DNA from: CAYQDR01 sp964416315
GTDB lineage: Bacteria; Methylomirabilota; Methylomirabilia; Rokubacteriales; DASRDR01
DNA: 64,000 nt
Assembly (NCBI GenBank): GCA_964416315.1
Contig: CAYQDR010000005.1
Coordinates: forward strand, 1 to 64,000
Direction of reading: 5' to 3'
The notes beneath the pieces are model-generated. The model ran no database searches, was not told the DNA's origin, and saw only the letters and a program-made list of their open reading frames with translations. Made by a program: the position numbers and the translations under genes. The stretch's first letter is position 1; each line of letters starts with the position of its first letter. This document shows, piece after piece, positions 15,775-24,629 of the stretch.

Positions 15775-17397
15775 CTAGACGGCGGAGGCGACCGAGAACT
15801 TTTTCCGGAGCCGCGTCCGCATGGTGATCGCGGTCAGGTTCAGCACGATGACGATCAGCAGCAGGAGCAGGGTCGTCGTGAAGACCATGGGCCGCGCGGC
15901 GTCCACGTTGGGGGACTGGAACCCGACGTCGTAGACGTGGAACCCCAGGTGCATGAACTTCCGCTCGAGGTGGACGAACGGCCAGAACGCGTCCACGGGC
16001 AGTGCGGGCGCGAGCTTCACCACCCCCGTGATCATGAGCGGCGCGACCTCCCCGGCCGCGCGCGCCATTGCCAGGATGAGCCCCGTGAGGATGCTCGGCA
16101 TGACGCTCGGGAGCACGACGCGCCAGGTCGTCTCGAACTTCGTGGCGCCCAGCGCGAGGGACGCTTCCCGCATCCCCTGGGGGATCGCCGCCAGCCCCTC
16201 TTCGGTGGCCACGATGACGACCGGCACGGTGAGGAGCGCGAGCGTCAGCGACGCCCAGAGGATGCCACCGGTCCCGAAGGTCGGGGCCGGGAGGGCCGCC
16301 GGGAAGAAGAGCCGGTCGATCGTCCCCCCCACGAAGTAGACGAAGAAGCCGACGCCGAACACGCCGAAGACGATCGAGGGGACCCCCGCGAGGTTGTTCA
16401 CGGCGATGCGGACGGCGCTCACGAACGGCCCCTGCTTCGCGTACTCGCGGAGGTAGAAGGCGGCCAGCATGCCGAGGGGCGTCACCATCAGGCTCATGAT
16501 CATGACCATCATCACCGTGCCGAAGATCGCCGGGAAGACGCCGCCCTCGGTGTTCGCCTCGCGGGGGTCGTCCCAGACGAACTCCCAGGCCTTCGCGGCG
16601 TAGACGCGCGCCTTGCCCCCCCATCCCATGGCGTTCGGGCGGTAGGCCCGGACGACCTGCGAGAGCGGCAGCTCCTTGACCTTGTCGCCGGCCGCCGCGA
16701 CGACGACGCTGGCTCTGAGGCTCTGCCGGAGCCGGCTGAGCCGTGCCGCCTGCTCGTCGTACCTGGCCTGGAGATCGGCCGCCTGCCGCGCGAGCCGCTC
16801 CACGGCGGGTCCCGCCGCGACGCCCTGGAGCTCGAGCTTCCGGAGCTGCAGGCGGATCTTCTCCTGGGCGGAGTTCGTCGCACCGATCTCCGTCTTCTCG
16901 ATCCGTCGGGTCTCCCGGGCGACGCGGGCCGCGTCGGGCAGCCGCGAGAGGAGCGCCGTCCAGCCGGCCTCGGGGCCCTCCGCCACCAGCCGGTCGCCGT
17001 CCTTGACGGCCTGGATGACGCCGTAGAGGGTCCCCCACTCCAGGCGCTCGATCACGACCGTGTCGGACGGCCGCTCCCGCGCCGCGATCTTCGCCTCGTC
17101 CACCCAGACGAAGTCCGCGCCGTAGAGGTCCCGGTTGCCCTGCTTCACCTTGATCCGGTACGCGCGGGGGCTGCCGGGGGGCGCCCCCGGCTGCGGGATC
17201 GTCTCCCGGGCGTCCACCTCGCCCAGGATGACACGGCCGTCCGTCCGGGTGAGGCGGACCACGTCCTTCGGCCAGAAGAAGCCCAGGCCGTTGACGAGGA
17301 TCAGGAGCACGAGGCCCGCCACCATGATCAGGGCGAAGGCCAGGGCGCCGCCCGTCAGCCAGACGAAGGGCTCGCCGCTCTTCCAGAACGTCTTCAC
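15775..17397 (-). CDS. pstA: Phosphate ABC transporter permease PstA, long form
   Basis: 540 aa inner-membrane permease. The first membrane helix lies near residues 17-40, followed by about 190 soluble residues with a charged, coiled-coil-like stretch (around 150-215); the permease domain fills the last 290 residues, with the EAA loop EEGLAAIPQGMREASLALGAT. Long PstA proteins of this kind occur in Pseudomonas. GTG 17397 overlaps the TGA of pstC in a GTGA, so the two are translationally coupled. Confidence 0.9.
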   Translation of the reverse strand: MKTFWKSGEPFVWLTGGALAFALIMVAGLVLLILVNGLGFFWPKDVVRLTRTDGRVILGEVDARETIPQPGAPPGSPRAYRIKVKQGNRDLYGADFVWVDEAKIAARERPSDTVVIERLEWGTLYGVIQAVKDGDRLVAEGPEAGWTALLSRLPDAARVARETRRIEKTEIGATNSAQEKIRLQLRKLELQGVAAGPAVERLARQAADLQARYDEQAARLSRLRQSLRASVVVAAAGDKVKELPLSQVVRAYRPNAMGWGGKARVYAAKAWEFVWDDPREANTEGGVFPAIFGTVMMVMIMSLMVTPLGMLAAFYLREYAKQGPFVSAVRIAVNNLAGVPSIVFGVFGVGFFVYFVGGTIDRLFFPAALPAPTFGTGGILWASLTLALLTVPVVIVATEEGLAAIPQGMREASLALGATKFETTWRVVLPSVMPSILTGLILAMARAAGEVAPLMITGVVKLAPALPVDAFWPFVHLERKFMHLGFHVYDVGFQSPNVDAARPMVFTTTLLLLLIVIVLNLTAITMRTRLRKKFSVASAV

Positions 17398-19664
17398 AGG
17401 TACCGGTACTTCCGCCGGAGCCGGAGCCGCACCAGCTCCGCGGCGGTGTTGAGGACGAAGGTCATGACGAAGAGCAGCAGCGCGGCCAGAAACAGCACCC
17501 GGTAGAGCGTCCCGCCCTCGGGCGCCTCGGGCAGCTCCACCGCGATGTTGGCGGAGAGCGCCCGGAAGCCGTTGAAGATCGACCAGTCCATCACCGGCGT
17601 GTTCCCGGTCGCCATGAGGACGATCATCGTCTCCCCCACGGCGCGGCCGAAGCCGATCATCACCGCGGAGAAGATGCCCGGGCTCGCGGTCGGCAGCACG
17701 ACCCGGAGGGCCGTTTGCCAGCGCGTGGCCCCGAGCGCCAGGGAGCCGGCCGTGAGGTGCGGCGGGACGTTCGACAGGGCGTCCTCGGCGATGGTGAAGA
17801 TGATCGGGATGACGGCGAACCCCATGGCGAGACCGACGACCAGGGAGTTCCGCTGATCGTAGGTCAGCCCGAGGGCGGAGAGGAGCCAGCCGCGGTAGTC
17901 GCCGGCCAGCACGGTCGCCTCGACCAGCTCGCCCAGGGAGAGCGCGGCCCACCCCGCGACGAGGACCACGGGGATCAGCAGGAAGACTTCCGTTCCCGCC
18001 TTGAAGCGCCGCCGGAAGCCGGGCGGCGTCCACCGCCACGCGACGACGCTCGCGAGGATGGACGTCCCGAGCACCGGCGGCATCAGGAAGATCCCGGGCA
18101 CGACCCGCTCCACCGTGGGGGCCAACCACAGTCCCGCGATGAAGCCGAGGACGACGCTCGGGAGGGCTGCCATGATCTCCACGGTGGGCTTCACGTAGGC
18201 CTTCAACGTCGGGTGCATGAACTGCGACGCGTACAGCGCGGCGAGGAGGGCGAGCGGGACCGCGAAGAGGAGGGCGTAGGAGGTCCCCTTCAGGGTCCCG
18301 TAGACGAGGGGCGTGAGGCTGAGCTTCGCCTCGAAGTCATCGGTCCCGCCCGTGGACTGCCAGACGTAGCTCGGCCCGTCGTAACCCTCGTACCAGACCT
18401 TGCCGAAGAGGCTCCGCCACGTGATCTCGGGGTGGGGGTTGTCGAGCGCCCACTGGTGGAGGCGCCCCGCCCCGTCGGCCGCGAGGAGGCCGTCCGCCTT
18501 CGGCGCGAAGGCCAGGGCCCGGAGCCCCGCGCGCGTCGGCTGCAGCGCGAGCAGCGTCCGGCCGGTCGTGCCGTAGTGGAAGTGCGTGGCGCCGGAGGCG
18601 TCGGCGGTGACGAACCCCTTGTCGCGGCGCGAGGCGGCGAACGCGACCACGGGGCCGGCGTGGGGGGTGAACTCGTAGACCCGCGTCAGGCGCGGCTGGC
18701 CGTCCCGCCGGAGGAGCTGCCAGGACCCGACGCTCCCCGCGGCATCGCCCACGACGAGCGTGCGATCACCGATGAGGAAGCCCAGGACGCTCACGCCGGC
18801 CCCGGGCCGGCTGGTGGCGCGCACCACCTGGGCGCCCCTGGGCTCCGCCGGATCGCGGAGATCGACGCGGGCGATCTCGCCCGCCGACGTCCCCACGAAG
18901 AGGTCTTCGCCCCGGTCGTCCAGCGCCAGCGCGGTGATCTCGCCGTCGAGGGGAAGCGCGAGCTGCTGCCGCGACTGGTCCCTTGAAGACGGCCCGACGA
19001 GCGCCTTCCGCTCCCTGATCGTCACGAGCGCGAGGTCCCGGGGTCCGACGACCGCCACCGTGATGGGCCCGCTCGGCGCCACCGTGTACGCCACGTGACG
19101 CACGGGCCGTCTGTCGGAGTCCACCCGCACGGTCTCGGCGGCGACGAATTCGCCCTCGACCACGCGCCGGCCCTCGGGGTAGGAGACACTGAACCTCACC
19201 TCTCCCGGGATCACCCGGCCGTCCGACAAACCGAGGGCGAGCCGGCCTCCGCGACCGGTGGCCGACGACGCCACGACGGTCGCGCCATCGAGGCCGGGAT
19301 CCGGCACAGGCGGCAGCGCGCGCCCGTCCCGGAGGGAGACGAAGCGAACCCCGGAGGCCGTGACCAAATACGCGAGCTCGCGGTACTCGTCCACGCCGAC
19401 GGCCAGGGGGATGGCTCCGCTCGTCCGGATGGGCGCCTCGACGGCCGCGGCCGTCGGCTTCCGGAAGAGCGGGTAGACTTCGGCGGCGATGACGACCAGG
19501 ATCGCGAGAATCGACGCGATGATCGCGACCCCGCCCAGGACGACCAGGCGGCGGGCGACTCGGTCCACCAGGAGCCGACGGCCGGCGCGGGATCGGGGAA
19601 TGTCGAGCGGGCGGGCCGGCGCTCCCGGCCCGCCCGCTTCGAGGGTCTCGACGTGGTTCACCAC
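17394..19664 (-). CDS. pstC: Phosphate ABC transporter permease PstC, long form
   Basis: About 756 aa. A membrane helix near 38-60 precedes roughly 360 residues that look like an extracytoplasmic beta-propeller (repeats such as ITALALDDRGEDLFVGTSAG, SVLGFLIGDRTLVVGDAAGSVGSW, LRALAFAPKADGLLAADGAG), then the six-helix permease with EAA loop EDALSNVPPHLTAGSLALGAT. The start is one of two adjacent GTG codons (19664 or 19661), two to five bases after the pstS stop. The propeller may sense or dock a periplasmic partner. Confidence 0.9.
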   Translation of the reverse strand: MVNHVETLEAGGPGAPARPLDIPRSRAGRRLLVDRVARRLVVLGGVAIIASILAILVVIAAEVYPLFRKPTAAAVEAPIRTSGAIPLAVGVDEYRELAYLVTASGVRFVSLRDGRALPPVPDPGLDGATVVASSATGRGGRLALGLSDGRVIPGEVRFSVSYPEGRRVVEGEFVAAETVRVDSDRRPVRHVAYTVAPSGPITVAVVGPRDLALVTIRERKALVGPSSRDQSRQQLALPLDGEITALALDDRGEDLFVGTSAGEIARVDLRDPAEPRGAQVVRATSRPGAGVSVLGFLIGDRTLVVGDAAGSVGSWQLLRRDGQPRLTRVYEFTPHAGPVVAFAASRRDKGFVTADASGATHFHYGTTGRTLLALQPTRAGLRALAFAPKADGLLAADGAGRLHQWALDNPHPEITWRSLFGKVWYEGYDGPSYVWQSTGGTDDFEAKLSLTPLVYGTLKGTSYALLFAVPLALLAALYASQFMHPTLKAYVKPTVEIMAALPSVVLGFIAGLWLAPTVERVVPGIFLMPPVLGTSILASVVAWRWTPPGFRRRFKAGTEVFLLIPVVLVAGWAALSLGELVEATVLAGDYRGWLLSALGLTYDQRNSLVVGLAMGFAVIPIIFTIAEDALSNVPPHLTAGSLALGATRWQTALRVVLPTASPGIFSAVMIGFGRAVGETMIVLMATGNTPVMDWSIFNGFRALSANIAVELPEAPEGGTLYRVLFLAALLLFVMTFVLNTAAELVRLRLRRKYRYL

Positions 19665-19666
19665 GA

Positions 19667-20638
19667 CTAGAGGATCTTGTTCAGCTCTTCCTGCGCGATC
19701 GACGCCGGGATCGGGAAGTAGCCGTCCTTGACGACGACCTCCTGGCCCTCCTTCGACAACACGAGCTTCACGAACTCCCGGGTGAGCGGGTCGAGGGCCT
19801 TGCCCGGGGCCTTGTTGACGTAGACATAGAGGAACCGCGCGAGGGGATACGTGCCGGCGTAGGCCTGATCCGCCGCCGCGTCCACGCACCTGTCCCCCGC
19901 CTTCTCGGCGAGCGGCACGGCGCGGACGCCGGCCGTGGCGTAGCCGATCCCGCTGTAGCCGATCGCGTACCGATCGACGGTCACACCCTGGACCACCGAC
20001 GCGGACCCCGGCTGCTCCTTGACCTCGTCCCGGTAGTCCCCGTTCTTGAGCGCGTGCTCCTTGAAGAACCCGTAGGTGCCGGAGGCCGAGTTCCGGCCGT
20101 AGAGGCTGATCGGGCGCGCCGTCCAGTCCCCGGTCAGGCCGAGCTGGCCCCAGGTCTTGATCTCGTCCCGGGAGCCGTGGCGCCGGGACTTCGAGAAGAT
20201 GGCGTCCACCTGGGCGACCGTCAGGCACTTGATCGGGTTGTCCTTGCTCACGAAGACCGCGAGGGCGTCCACGGCCACCCGGATCGGCGTCGGCTTGAAG
20301 CCGTGCTTCTTCTCGAAGGCGTCGATCTCGGAGCCCTTCATCGGCCGCGACATGGGACCGAGCTGCGCGGTGCCCGCGATCAGCGCCGGGGGCGCCGTGC
20401 TCGAGCCCTTCCCCTCGATCTGGATCTTGACGTTCGGGTAGAACTTGGAGAAGGACTCCGCCCAGAGCGTCATCAGGTTGTTCAGCGTGTCAGACCCGAC
20501 GCTGGAGAGGTTGCCGCTGATGCCGCTCGACGCCTTGTACGCCGCGAGGGCGCGGTCCACCTGGACCTGGGCGATCGCGAGCCCGGCGAGCAGAGTTACG
20601 ATCGCCAGGACCGCCACGAGGATGCTGCGCGTCTTCAT
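19667..20638 (-). CDS. pstS: Phosphate-binding periplasmic protein
   Basis: 323 aa. Signal peptide in residues 1-24 (MKTRSILVAVLAIVTLLAGL..AIAQ). Phosphate-contact segments GSDTLNNLM, GKGSSTAPPALIAGTAQLG and GRNSASGTYGFF are present. It delivers phosphate to PstCA. ATG 20638 has GGGAGGAG upstream; the earlier in-frame ATG lacks one. First gene of pstSCAB-phoU; two arrays of PhoB-type repeats lie upstream. Confidence 0.95.
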   Translation of the reverse strand: MKTRSILVAVLAIVTLLAGLAIAQVQVDRALAAYKASSGISGNLSSVGSDTLNNLMTLWAESFSKFYPNVKIQIEGKGSSTAPPALIAGTAQLGPMSRPMKGSEIDAFEKKHGFKPTPIRVAVDALAVFVSKDNPIKCLTVAQVDAIFSKSRRHGSRDEIKTWGQLGLTGDWTARPISLYGRNSASGTYGFFKEHALKNGDYRDEVKEQPGSASVVQGVTVDRYAIGYSGIGYATAGVRAVPLAEKAGDRCVDAAADQAYAGTYPLARFLYVYVNKAPGKALDPLTREFVKLVLSKEGQEVVVKDGYFPIPASIAQEELNKIL

Positions 20639-20682
20639 CCGACTACTCCTCCCTGTGTGTGGTTTCATCGTCCCGTTCGCGT

Positions 20683-20720
20683 GTGTCGGACGGGTTACCC
20701 GTGTGTAACAATTCCGTGAC
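20683..20720 (-). promoter_or_regulatory. PhoB-type direct-repeat array, pstS-proximal
   Basis: Plus-strand pentamers GTGTC (20683), GTTAC (20694), GTAAC (20705), GTGAC (20716) start exactly 11 bp apart. Read on the minus strand the units are GTCACGG, GTTACAC, GTAACCC, GACACAC, in the manner of Pho boxes. The array ends 45 nt before the pstS start codon. Confidence 0.7.
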
Positions 20721-20843
20721 GTCGACCGTGCGGGGTTCCACGAACCCGTCTCGCCCCCACACTTCGCCGGGACGACGGCGGAGGGCGGGCGTCGGATCGA
20801 CGTCTCCTGCGGCCTTCATCCGCCAGCAGTCTGACCGGGCGGA

Positions 20844-20881
20844 GTTACGCGAGGGTGACCGGGAAGTAAATTGTGGGTGAC
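20844..20881 (-). promoter_or_regulatory. PhoB-type direct-repeat array, distal
   Basis: GTTAC (20844), GTGAC (20855), GTAAA (20866), GTGAC (20877), again at exact 11-bp steps; minus-strand units GTCACCC, TTTACTT, GTCACCC, GTAACTC. It lies directly after the arsC stop and about 200 bp before pstS, so it may be a second control site or promoter. Confidence 0.65.
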
Positions 20882-20882
20882 G

Positions 20883-21326
20883 TCAGGCCCGTGGGCGCCG
20901 ATCCGCTGCGTCGCGCGTCTCGGCCAGCCACGCGCGAATCCGCCGAGCGATCGCGTCCCGGATGCGACGGAAGGTCTCCAGGCGCTCCGCCTCGCTCCCT
21001 GTCGCCGCCGAGGGATCCTCGAAGCTCCAGTGGAGGCGAGCCGTCCCCCCGGGGAACACCGGGCAGCGCTCGTTGGCGGCGTCGCACACGGTGATGACGT
21101 AGTCCCACGGCTGGTCGAGGAGGGCGTCCACGGTCTTCGAGGCGTGGCGGCGGAGGTCGACGCCGACCTCGTCCATGACCCGGATCGCGAGCGGATGCAC
21201 GCGGGTCGCCTCGGTGCCCGCGCTCCCGACCTCGAACCGGTCGCCCGCGAGGGCCCGCAGGAACCCCTCCGCCATCTGGCTCCGGGCCGAATTGTGGGTG
21301 CAGAGGAAGAGGACTCGGCGGCGCAC
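20883..21326 (-). CDS. arsC: Arsenate reductase, thioredoxin-coupled type
   Basis: 147 aa low-molecular-weight phosphatase fold. The P-loop CTHNSAR begins at nucleophile Cys9, and the two relay cysteines Cys81 and Cys88 lie in VCDAANERCPVFPG, the arrangement of the Staphylococcus pI258 ArsC group. It reduces arsenate to arsenite. GTG 21326 has GGGGAG at good distance. Placement between phoR and pstS makes sense, since arsenate enters through phosphate transporters and expression would rise when Pst is induced. A plain protein phosphatase is less likely given the relay cysteines. Confidence 0.85.
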   Translation of the reverse strand: MRRRVLFLCTHNSARSQMAEGFLRALAGDRFEVGSAGTEATRVHPLAIRVMDEVGVDLRRHASKTVDALLDQPWDYVITVCDAANERCPVFPGGTARLHWSFEDPSAATGSEAERLETFRRIRDAIARRIRAWLAETRDAADRRPRA

Positions 21327-21406
21327 CGTGATCTCTCCCCGAGGGCTCCCCTCGGATTCTACCGCGCGGGTCGAAGGACGGGCGGGTAAACGGCGCGTAA
21401 ACTTCG

Positions 21407-23206
21407 TCAGGCGGCGGGGAGGGTGAAGCGCACGGTCGTGCCCTTGCCCAGCTCGCTGTCGATGCGCAGCTCGCCCCCGTGGGCCTGGACCAGGTGCTTG
21501 ACGATGGCCAGGCCGAGCCCGGTGCCGCCCAGCTCCCGCGAGCGCGCCTTGTCGACCCGGTAGAACCGCTCCGTGATCCGCGACAGGTCGGTCGAAGGGA
21601 TGCCGATCCCGGTGTCGGCCACGCGGATCTCGACCAGGCCGCCCGGCTCCCGGCCCGCGGTCACGGTCACCCGGCCCCCCTCGGGCGTGTACTTGACCGC
21701 GTTGTCGACGAGGTTCAGCAGGATCTGGAGCAGGCGGTCGCGGTCCGCCACAACCGCGAGGCCGCCGGGCACGTCGTTGACGAGCGTGAGGCCCTTCGGC
21801 GTCACCTGGCCCTCGAACATCCCCGCGACGCTCTCGGTCACGTCGCGGAGCGGCACCGGCGCGGGCACGAGCGTCACCCTGCCGGCCTCGATGTCCGACA
21901 GCTGCAGGAGGTCGTCCACGAGCCGGCCGAGCCGCTCGGCGTGGGTGTGGGCGACGTCGAGGAACCGCCGCGCGTTCTCGGCGTCCTCCAGGGCGCCGTC
22001 GCGCAGCGTCTCCAGGTAGCCCCGAATCGCGGTCAGGGGGGTGCGGAGCTCGTGGGAGACATTGGCGACGAACTCGGCGCGGACGCGCTCGAGCCGGCGC
22101 AGCTCGGTGATGTCGTGGAGGACCAGGAAGGCCCCCGGGGCGCCCGGGACGTACTCGACGGCGGCGGCTCGAGCCTCCAGCACACGCCCGAGGGGTGGGC
22201 CGAGCTCGACCTCCCGGCGACAGTGCTCCCCGGGCGCGCACACCCGGCATGCGTCGAGGAGGTCGTAGAGGTCCTTGTGCCGGACCACCTCGAGGAAGGG
22301 CCGGCCCTCGACCGCCTCGTCGCCGAGGCCGAAGATGGCGCGAGCGCCCCGGTTCATGAGCAGGATGCGTTCCCGCGCGTCGAGCGCGATGACCCCTTCG
22401 ACCATGCTCGCGAGGATGGCCGAAACCTTCGCGCGTTCGCCTTCCAGGGTCTGGATCTTGTCACGCAGGCCGGCGGCCATGAGGTTGAGCGCATGCCCGA
22501 GCTGGGCGACCTCGTCCCTCCCGCGAATGGGCACCTGCCGGTCGAATTCTCCCCCGGCCATACGGTGCGCGATCGCCTGCATCTCGCGGACGGGGCCCGT
22601 CACTCGGCGGCTGACGAACGCGCCGACGCCGAGCGCCACCGCGAACGCGAGGGCCGCGCCCGCCGCGACGGTGCGTCGGATCGACGAGACGGCCTCGGCG
22701 ACCCGGGTCAGGGGGAGAGCCAGGCGAAGGACGCCGCGCACCGTCGACCCGTCGCGCAGGGGGAGGGCGGCGTAGAGCATCCCGACGTCGAGGGTGTGGC
22801 TCCGGCGGACGTCGCTCGCGACCTGGCCCGCGAGGGCGGCCCGGACCTCGGGCCGCCCGGCGTGGTTCTCCATCGTCCTGACGCCCGGCGGGTCGCGCTC
22901 CGAATCACCGAGCACGGTCCCATCGGCGCCGATCACCGTGATGCGTGCCTCGAGAGTGGCGGCGTAGCGCTCCGCGAGGCGCTGGGCGTGGTCCGGGAGT
23001 GCCTGGCCGGCGACGGACGGCACGAACGCATCGTGGACGAGCCGGCCGCCGGTGATGAGCCCGTCCTTGAGGCTCTCGACGGCGTGGGTTTCCAGGACCC
23101 GGCTGACGTACAGCCCCATGACCGCCGTCCCGATCGCGGTCGCCGCCAGGAGGGCCACGGTCAGGCGGACCGCGAGCCTCGAGCCCAACCGCGCCGTCGG
23201 GCCCAC
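21407..23206 (-). CDS. phoR: Phosphate sensor histidine kinase PhoR
   Basis: 599 aa. Membrane helices near 13-33 and 180-200 enclose a periplasmic sensor domain; a HAMP segment follows (RRVTGPVREMQAIAHRM), then a PAS domain (about 260-370) with a Cys-rich loop CRVCAPGEHC. The phospho-acceptor is His385 in VSHELRTP; ATP-site motifs NLVDNAVKYT, DTGIGIP and GGTGLGLAI follow. GTG 23206 starts one base after the phoB stop. It phosphorylates PhoB under phosphate limitation. The periplasmic domain is larger than in E. coli PhoR. Confidence 0.9.
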   Translation of the reverse strand: MGPTARLGSRLAVRLTVALLAATAIGTAVMGLYVSRVLETHAVESLKDGLITGGRLVHDAFVPSVAGQALPDHAQRLAERYAATLEARITVIGADGTVLGDSERDPPGVRTMENHAGRPEVRAALAGQVASDVRRSHTLDVGMLYAALPLRDGSTVRGVLRLALPLTRVAEAVSSIRRTVAAGAALAFAVALGVGAFVSRRVTGPVREMQAIAHRMAGGEFDRQVPIRGRDEVAQLGHALNLMAAGLRDKIQTLEGERAKVSAILASMVEGVIALDARERILLMNRGARAIFGLGDEAVEGRPFLEVVRHKDLYDLLDACRVCAPGEHCRREVELGPPLGRVLEARAAAVEYVPGAPGAFLVLHDITELRRLERVRAEFVANVSHELRTPLTAIRGYLETLRDGALEDAENARRFLDVAHTHAERLGRLVDDLLQLSDIEAGRVTLVPAPVPLRDVTESVAGMFEGQVTPKGLTLVNDVPGGLAVVADRDRLLQILLNLVDNAVKYTPEGGRVTVTAGREPGGLVEIRVADTGIGIPSTDLSRITERFYRVDKARSRELGGTGLGLAIVKHLVQAHGGELRIDSELGKGTTVRFTLPAA

Positions 23207-23207
23207 G

Positions 23208-23897
23208 CTACGCCTCCGCGTCGAAACGGTACCCGACGCCCTTCACGGTGACGATGCGCCGGGCCTCCGGGCCGAGCTTCTCCCGCAGCCGGCGGATGTG
23301 GACGTCCACGGTCCGCGACTCGATCTCCGCCGCGTTCGCGTAGCCCCAGACGGTCTCGAGGAGCTGCTCGCGGTTCAGCACCCGCCCGTTCGCGTGGACC
23401 AGGGCCGCGAGCAGGCCGAACTCCTTCGCGGTGAGCTCGACCGCGGCGGCCCGCACCGCGACGCGATGCTTCGCCTCGTCGATCTCGAGATCACCGATCC
23501 GCTGGACGGCCGTGGCGACCGGCTCACGCGTGCGCCGGAGGAGGGCTCGGACGCGCGCGACGAGTTCCCTGGGGCTGAAGGGTTTGACGACGTAGTCGTC
23601 GGCGCCGACCTCGAGCCCGACGACCCGATCCACCTCCTCGGCCCTGGCGGTCAGCATGATGATGGGCAGCCGGGCGGTCCCGGGGTCGCGGCGCAGCTGA
23701 CGACAGACCTCGAGGCCGTCGAGCCCCGGCAGCATCAGGTCGAGGATCAGGAGATCGGGCTGGCGCTCGCGGACGAGCCGGAGCGCGGCCGCGCCGTCGG
23801 CGCCGGCCAGGCAGCGGTAGCCGGCCTTCTCGAGGTGGTAGCGGATGAGCTCGACGATGTCGGGCTCGTCGTCGACGACGAGAACCTGCGCCGCCAC
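23208..23897 (-). CDS. phoB: Phosphate regulon response regulator PhoB
   Basis: 229 aa OmpR-type regulator. Receiver domain with acid pair DDE at 9-11, phospho-acceptor Asp53 (LILDLMLPG) and Lys in VVKPFSP; winged-helix domain with RTVDVHIRRLREKLG and VKGVGYRF. It should bind the 11-bp repeat arrays before pstS. GTG 23897, weak ribosome site, 7 nt after mlaC, so translation may depend on coupling. Confidence 0.9.
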   Translation of the reverse strand: MAAQVLVVDDEPDIVELIRYHLEKAGYRCLAGADGAAALRLVRERQPDLLILDLMLPGLDGLEVCRQLRRDPGTARLPIIMLTARAEEVDRVVGLEVGADDYVVKPFSPRELVARVRALLRRTREPVATAVQRIGDLEIDEAKHRVAVRAAAVELTAKEFGLLAALVHANGRVLNREQLLETVWGYANAAEIESRTVDVHIRRLREKLGPEARRIVTVKGVGYRFDAEA

Positions 23898-23904
23898 GGC
23901 GCGA

Positions 23905-24549
23905 TCACGGGGTCTTCGAGGCGGGCTTCCGCGTCTTGAGCTCCTCCGCGACCTCGAGCTGCTTCTGCTCCATCTTCTTGACCAGCTCCTCGTACGAGGA
24001 CTGGGTGATGATCTTGTTGAACTGGGTCCGGTAGTTCGAGACGAGGCTCACGTGCTCGATCTTCACGTCGAACACCCGCCAGCGGTCGCCGTTCTTGCGC
24101 GACCGGTACTCGAGCGGGATCTCGCTGCCCCCTCTGGTGGCGACGCGCTGGCGCACGGTGACGGTGTCGCCGTCGATCTCCTCGGGCAGGTAGGTGATCT
24201 TTTCGCCGCCGTAGGACTCGATCTTCGCCACGTAGGAGGCCTCGAGGAGGTCGGCGAAGAGCTCGGTGAAGCGCTTCCGCTGCTCGGGGGTTCGCTGCGC
24301 CCAGTACCGTGCGAGCGCCCGCCGCGCCATCTCCTCGAAGTCGAACAGGCCCCGCGCCACCTCTCGCATCTGCGTCCGGCGCTTCTCGGCGTTCGCCGGC
24401 TTCTTGAGCTCAGGGTCCTGCACGAGGGCGAGGACCCGGTCCACCGAGACCTTCACCTGGTCCGTGGCGGGCCCGGCCCAGGCAGTGGCGGCCGCGAGGG
24501 CCGCCGCGGCGGCCAGGATCGATGCCAGCCCGCGACGTGTCCGCTGCAT
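23905..24549 (-). CDS. mlaC: MlaC/Ttg2D-family periplasmic lipid carrier
   Basis: 214 aa. Signal peptide (residues 1-25, ending AWAGP), then the MlaC domain: FDFEEMARRALARYW, FTELFADLLEASYVAKIESY, and KIEHVSLVSNYRTQFNKII. MlaC proteins carry phospholipid between outer and inner membranes. The usual mlaE, mlaF and mlaD genes are not adjacent. ATG 24549 has GAGGAGG upstream. It directly precedes phoB on the same strand, which suggests joint transcription. Confidence 0.8.
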   Translation of the reverse strand: MQRTRRGLASILAAAAALAAATAWAGPATDQVKVSVDRVLALVQDPELKKPANAEKRRTQMREVARGLFDFEEMARRALARYWAQRTPEQRKRFTELFADLLEASYVAKIESYGGEKITYLPEEIDGDTVTVRQRVATRGGSEIPLEYRSRKNGDRWRVFDVKIEHVSLVSNYRTQFNKIITQSSYEELVKKMEQKQLEVAEELKTRKPASKTP

Positions 24550-24629
24550 CCTGTCCTCCTCGGGGGGCCTCAGCCCTCCCGTCTGACCCGTTCTATTCGA
24601 CGCGCGCGCGGCCGCCATCGTTCGGGCGC

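Noticed and set aside
15775..20228. Longer versions of PstA (to 18129) and PstC (to 20228)
   Set aside because: The extensions are off-frame readings of the upstream pst genes. GTG starts overlapping or abutting the preceding stops, and the first membrane helices, fix the true N-termini.
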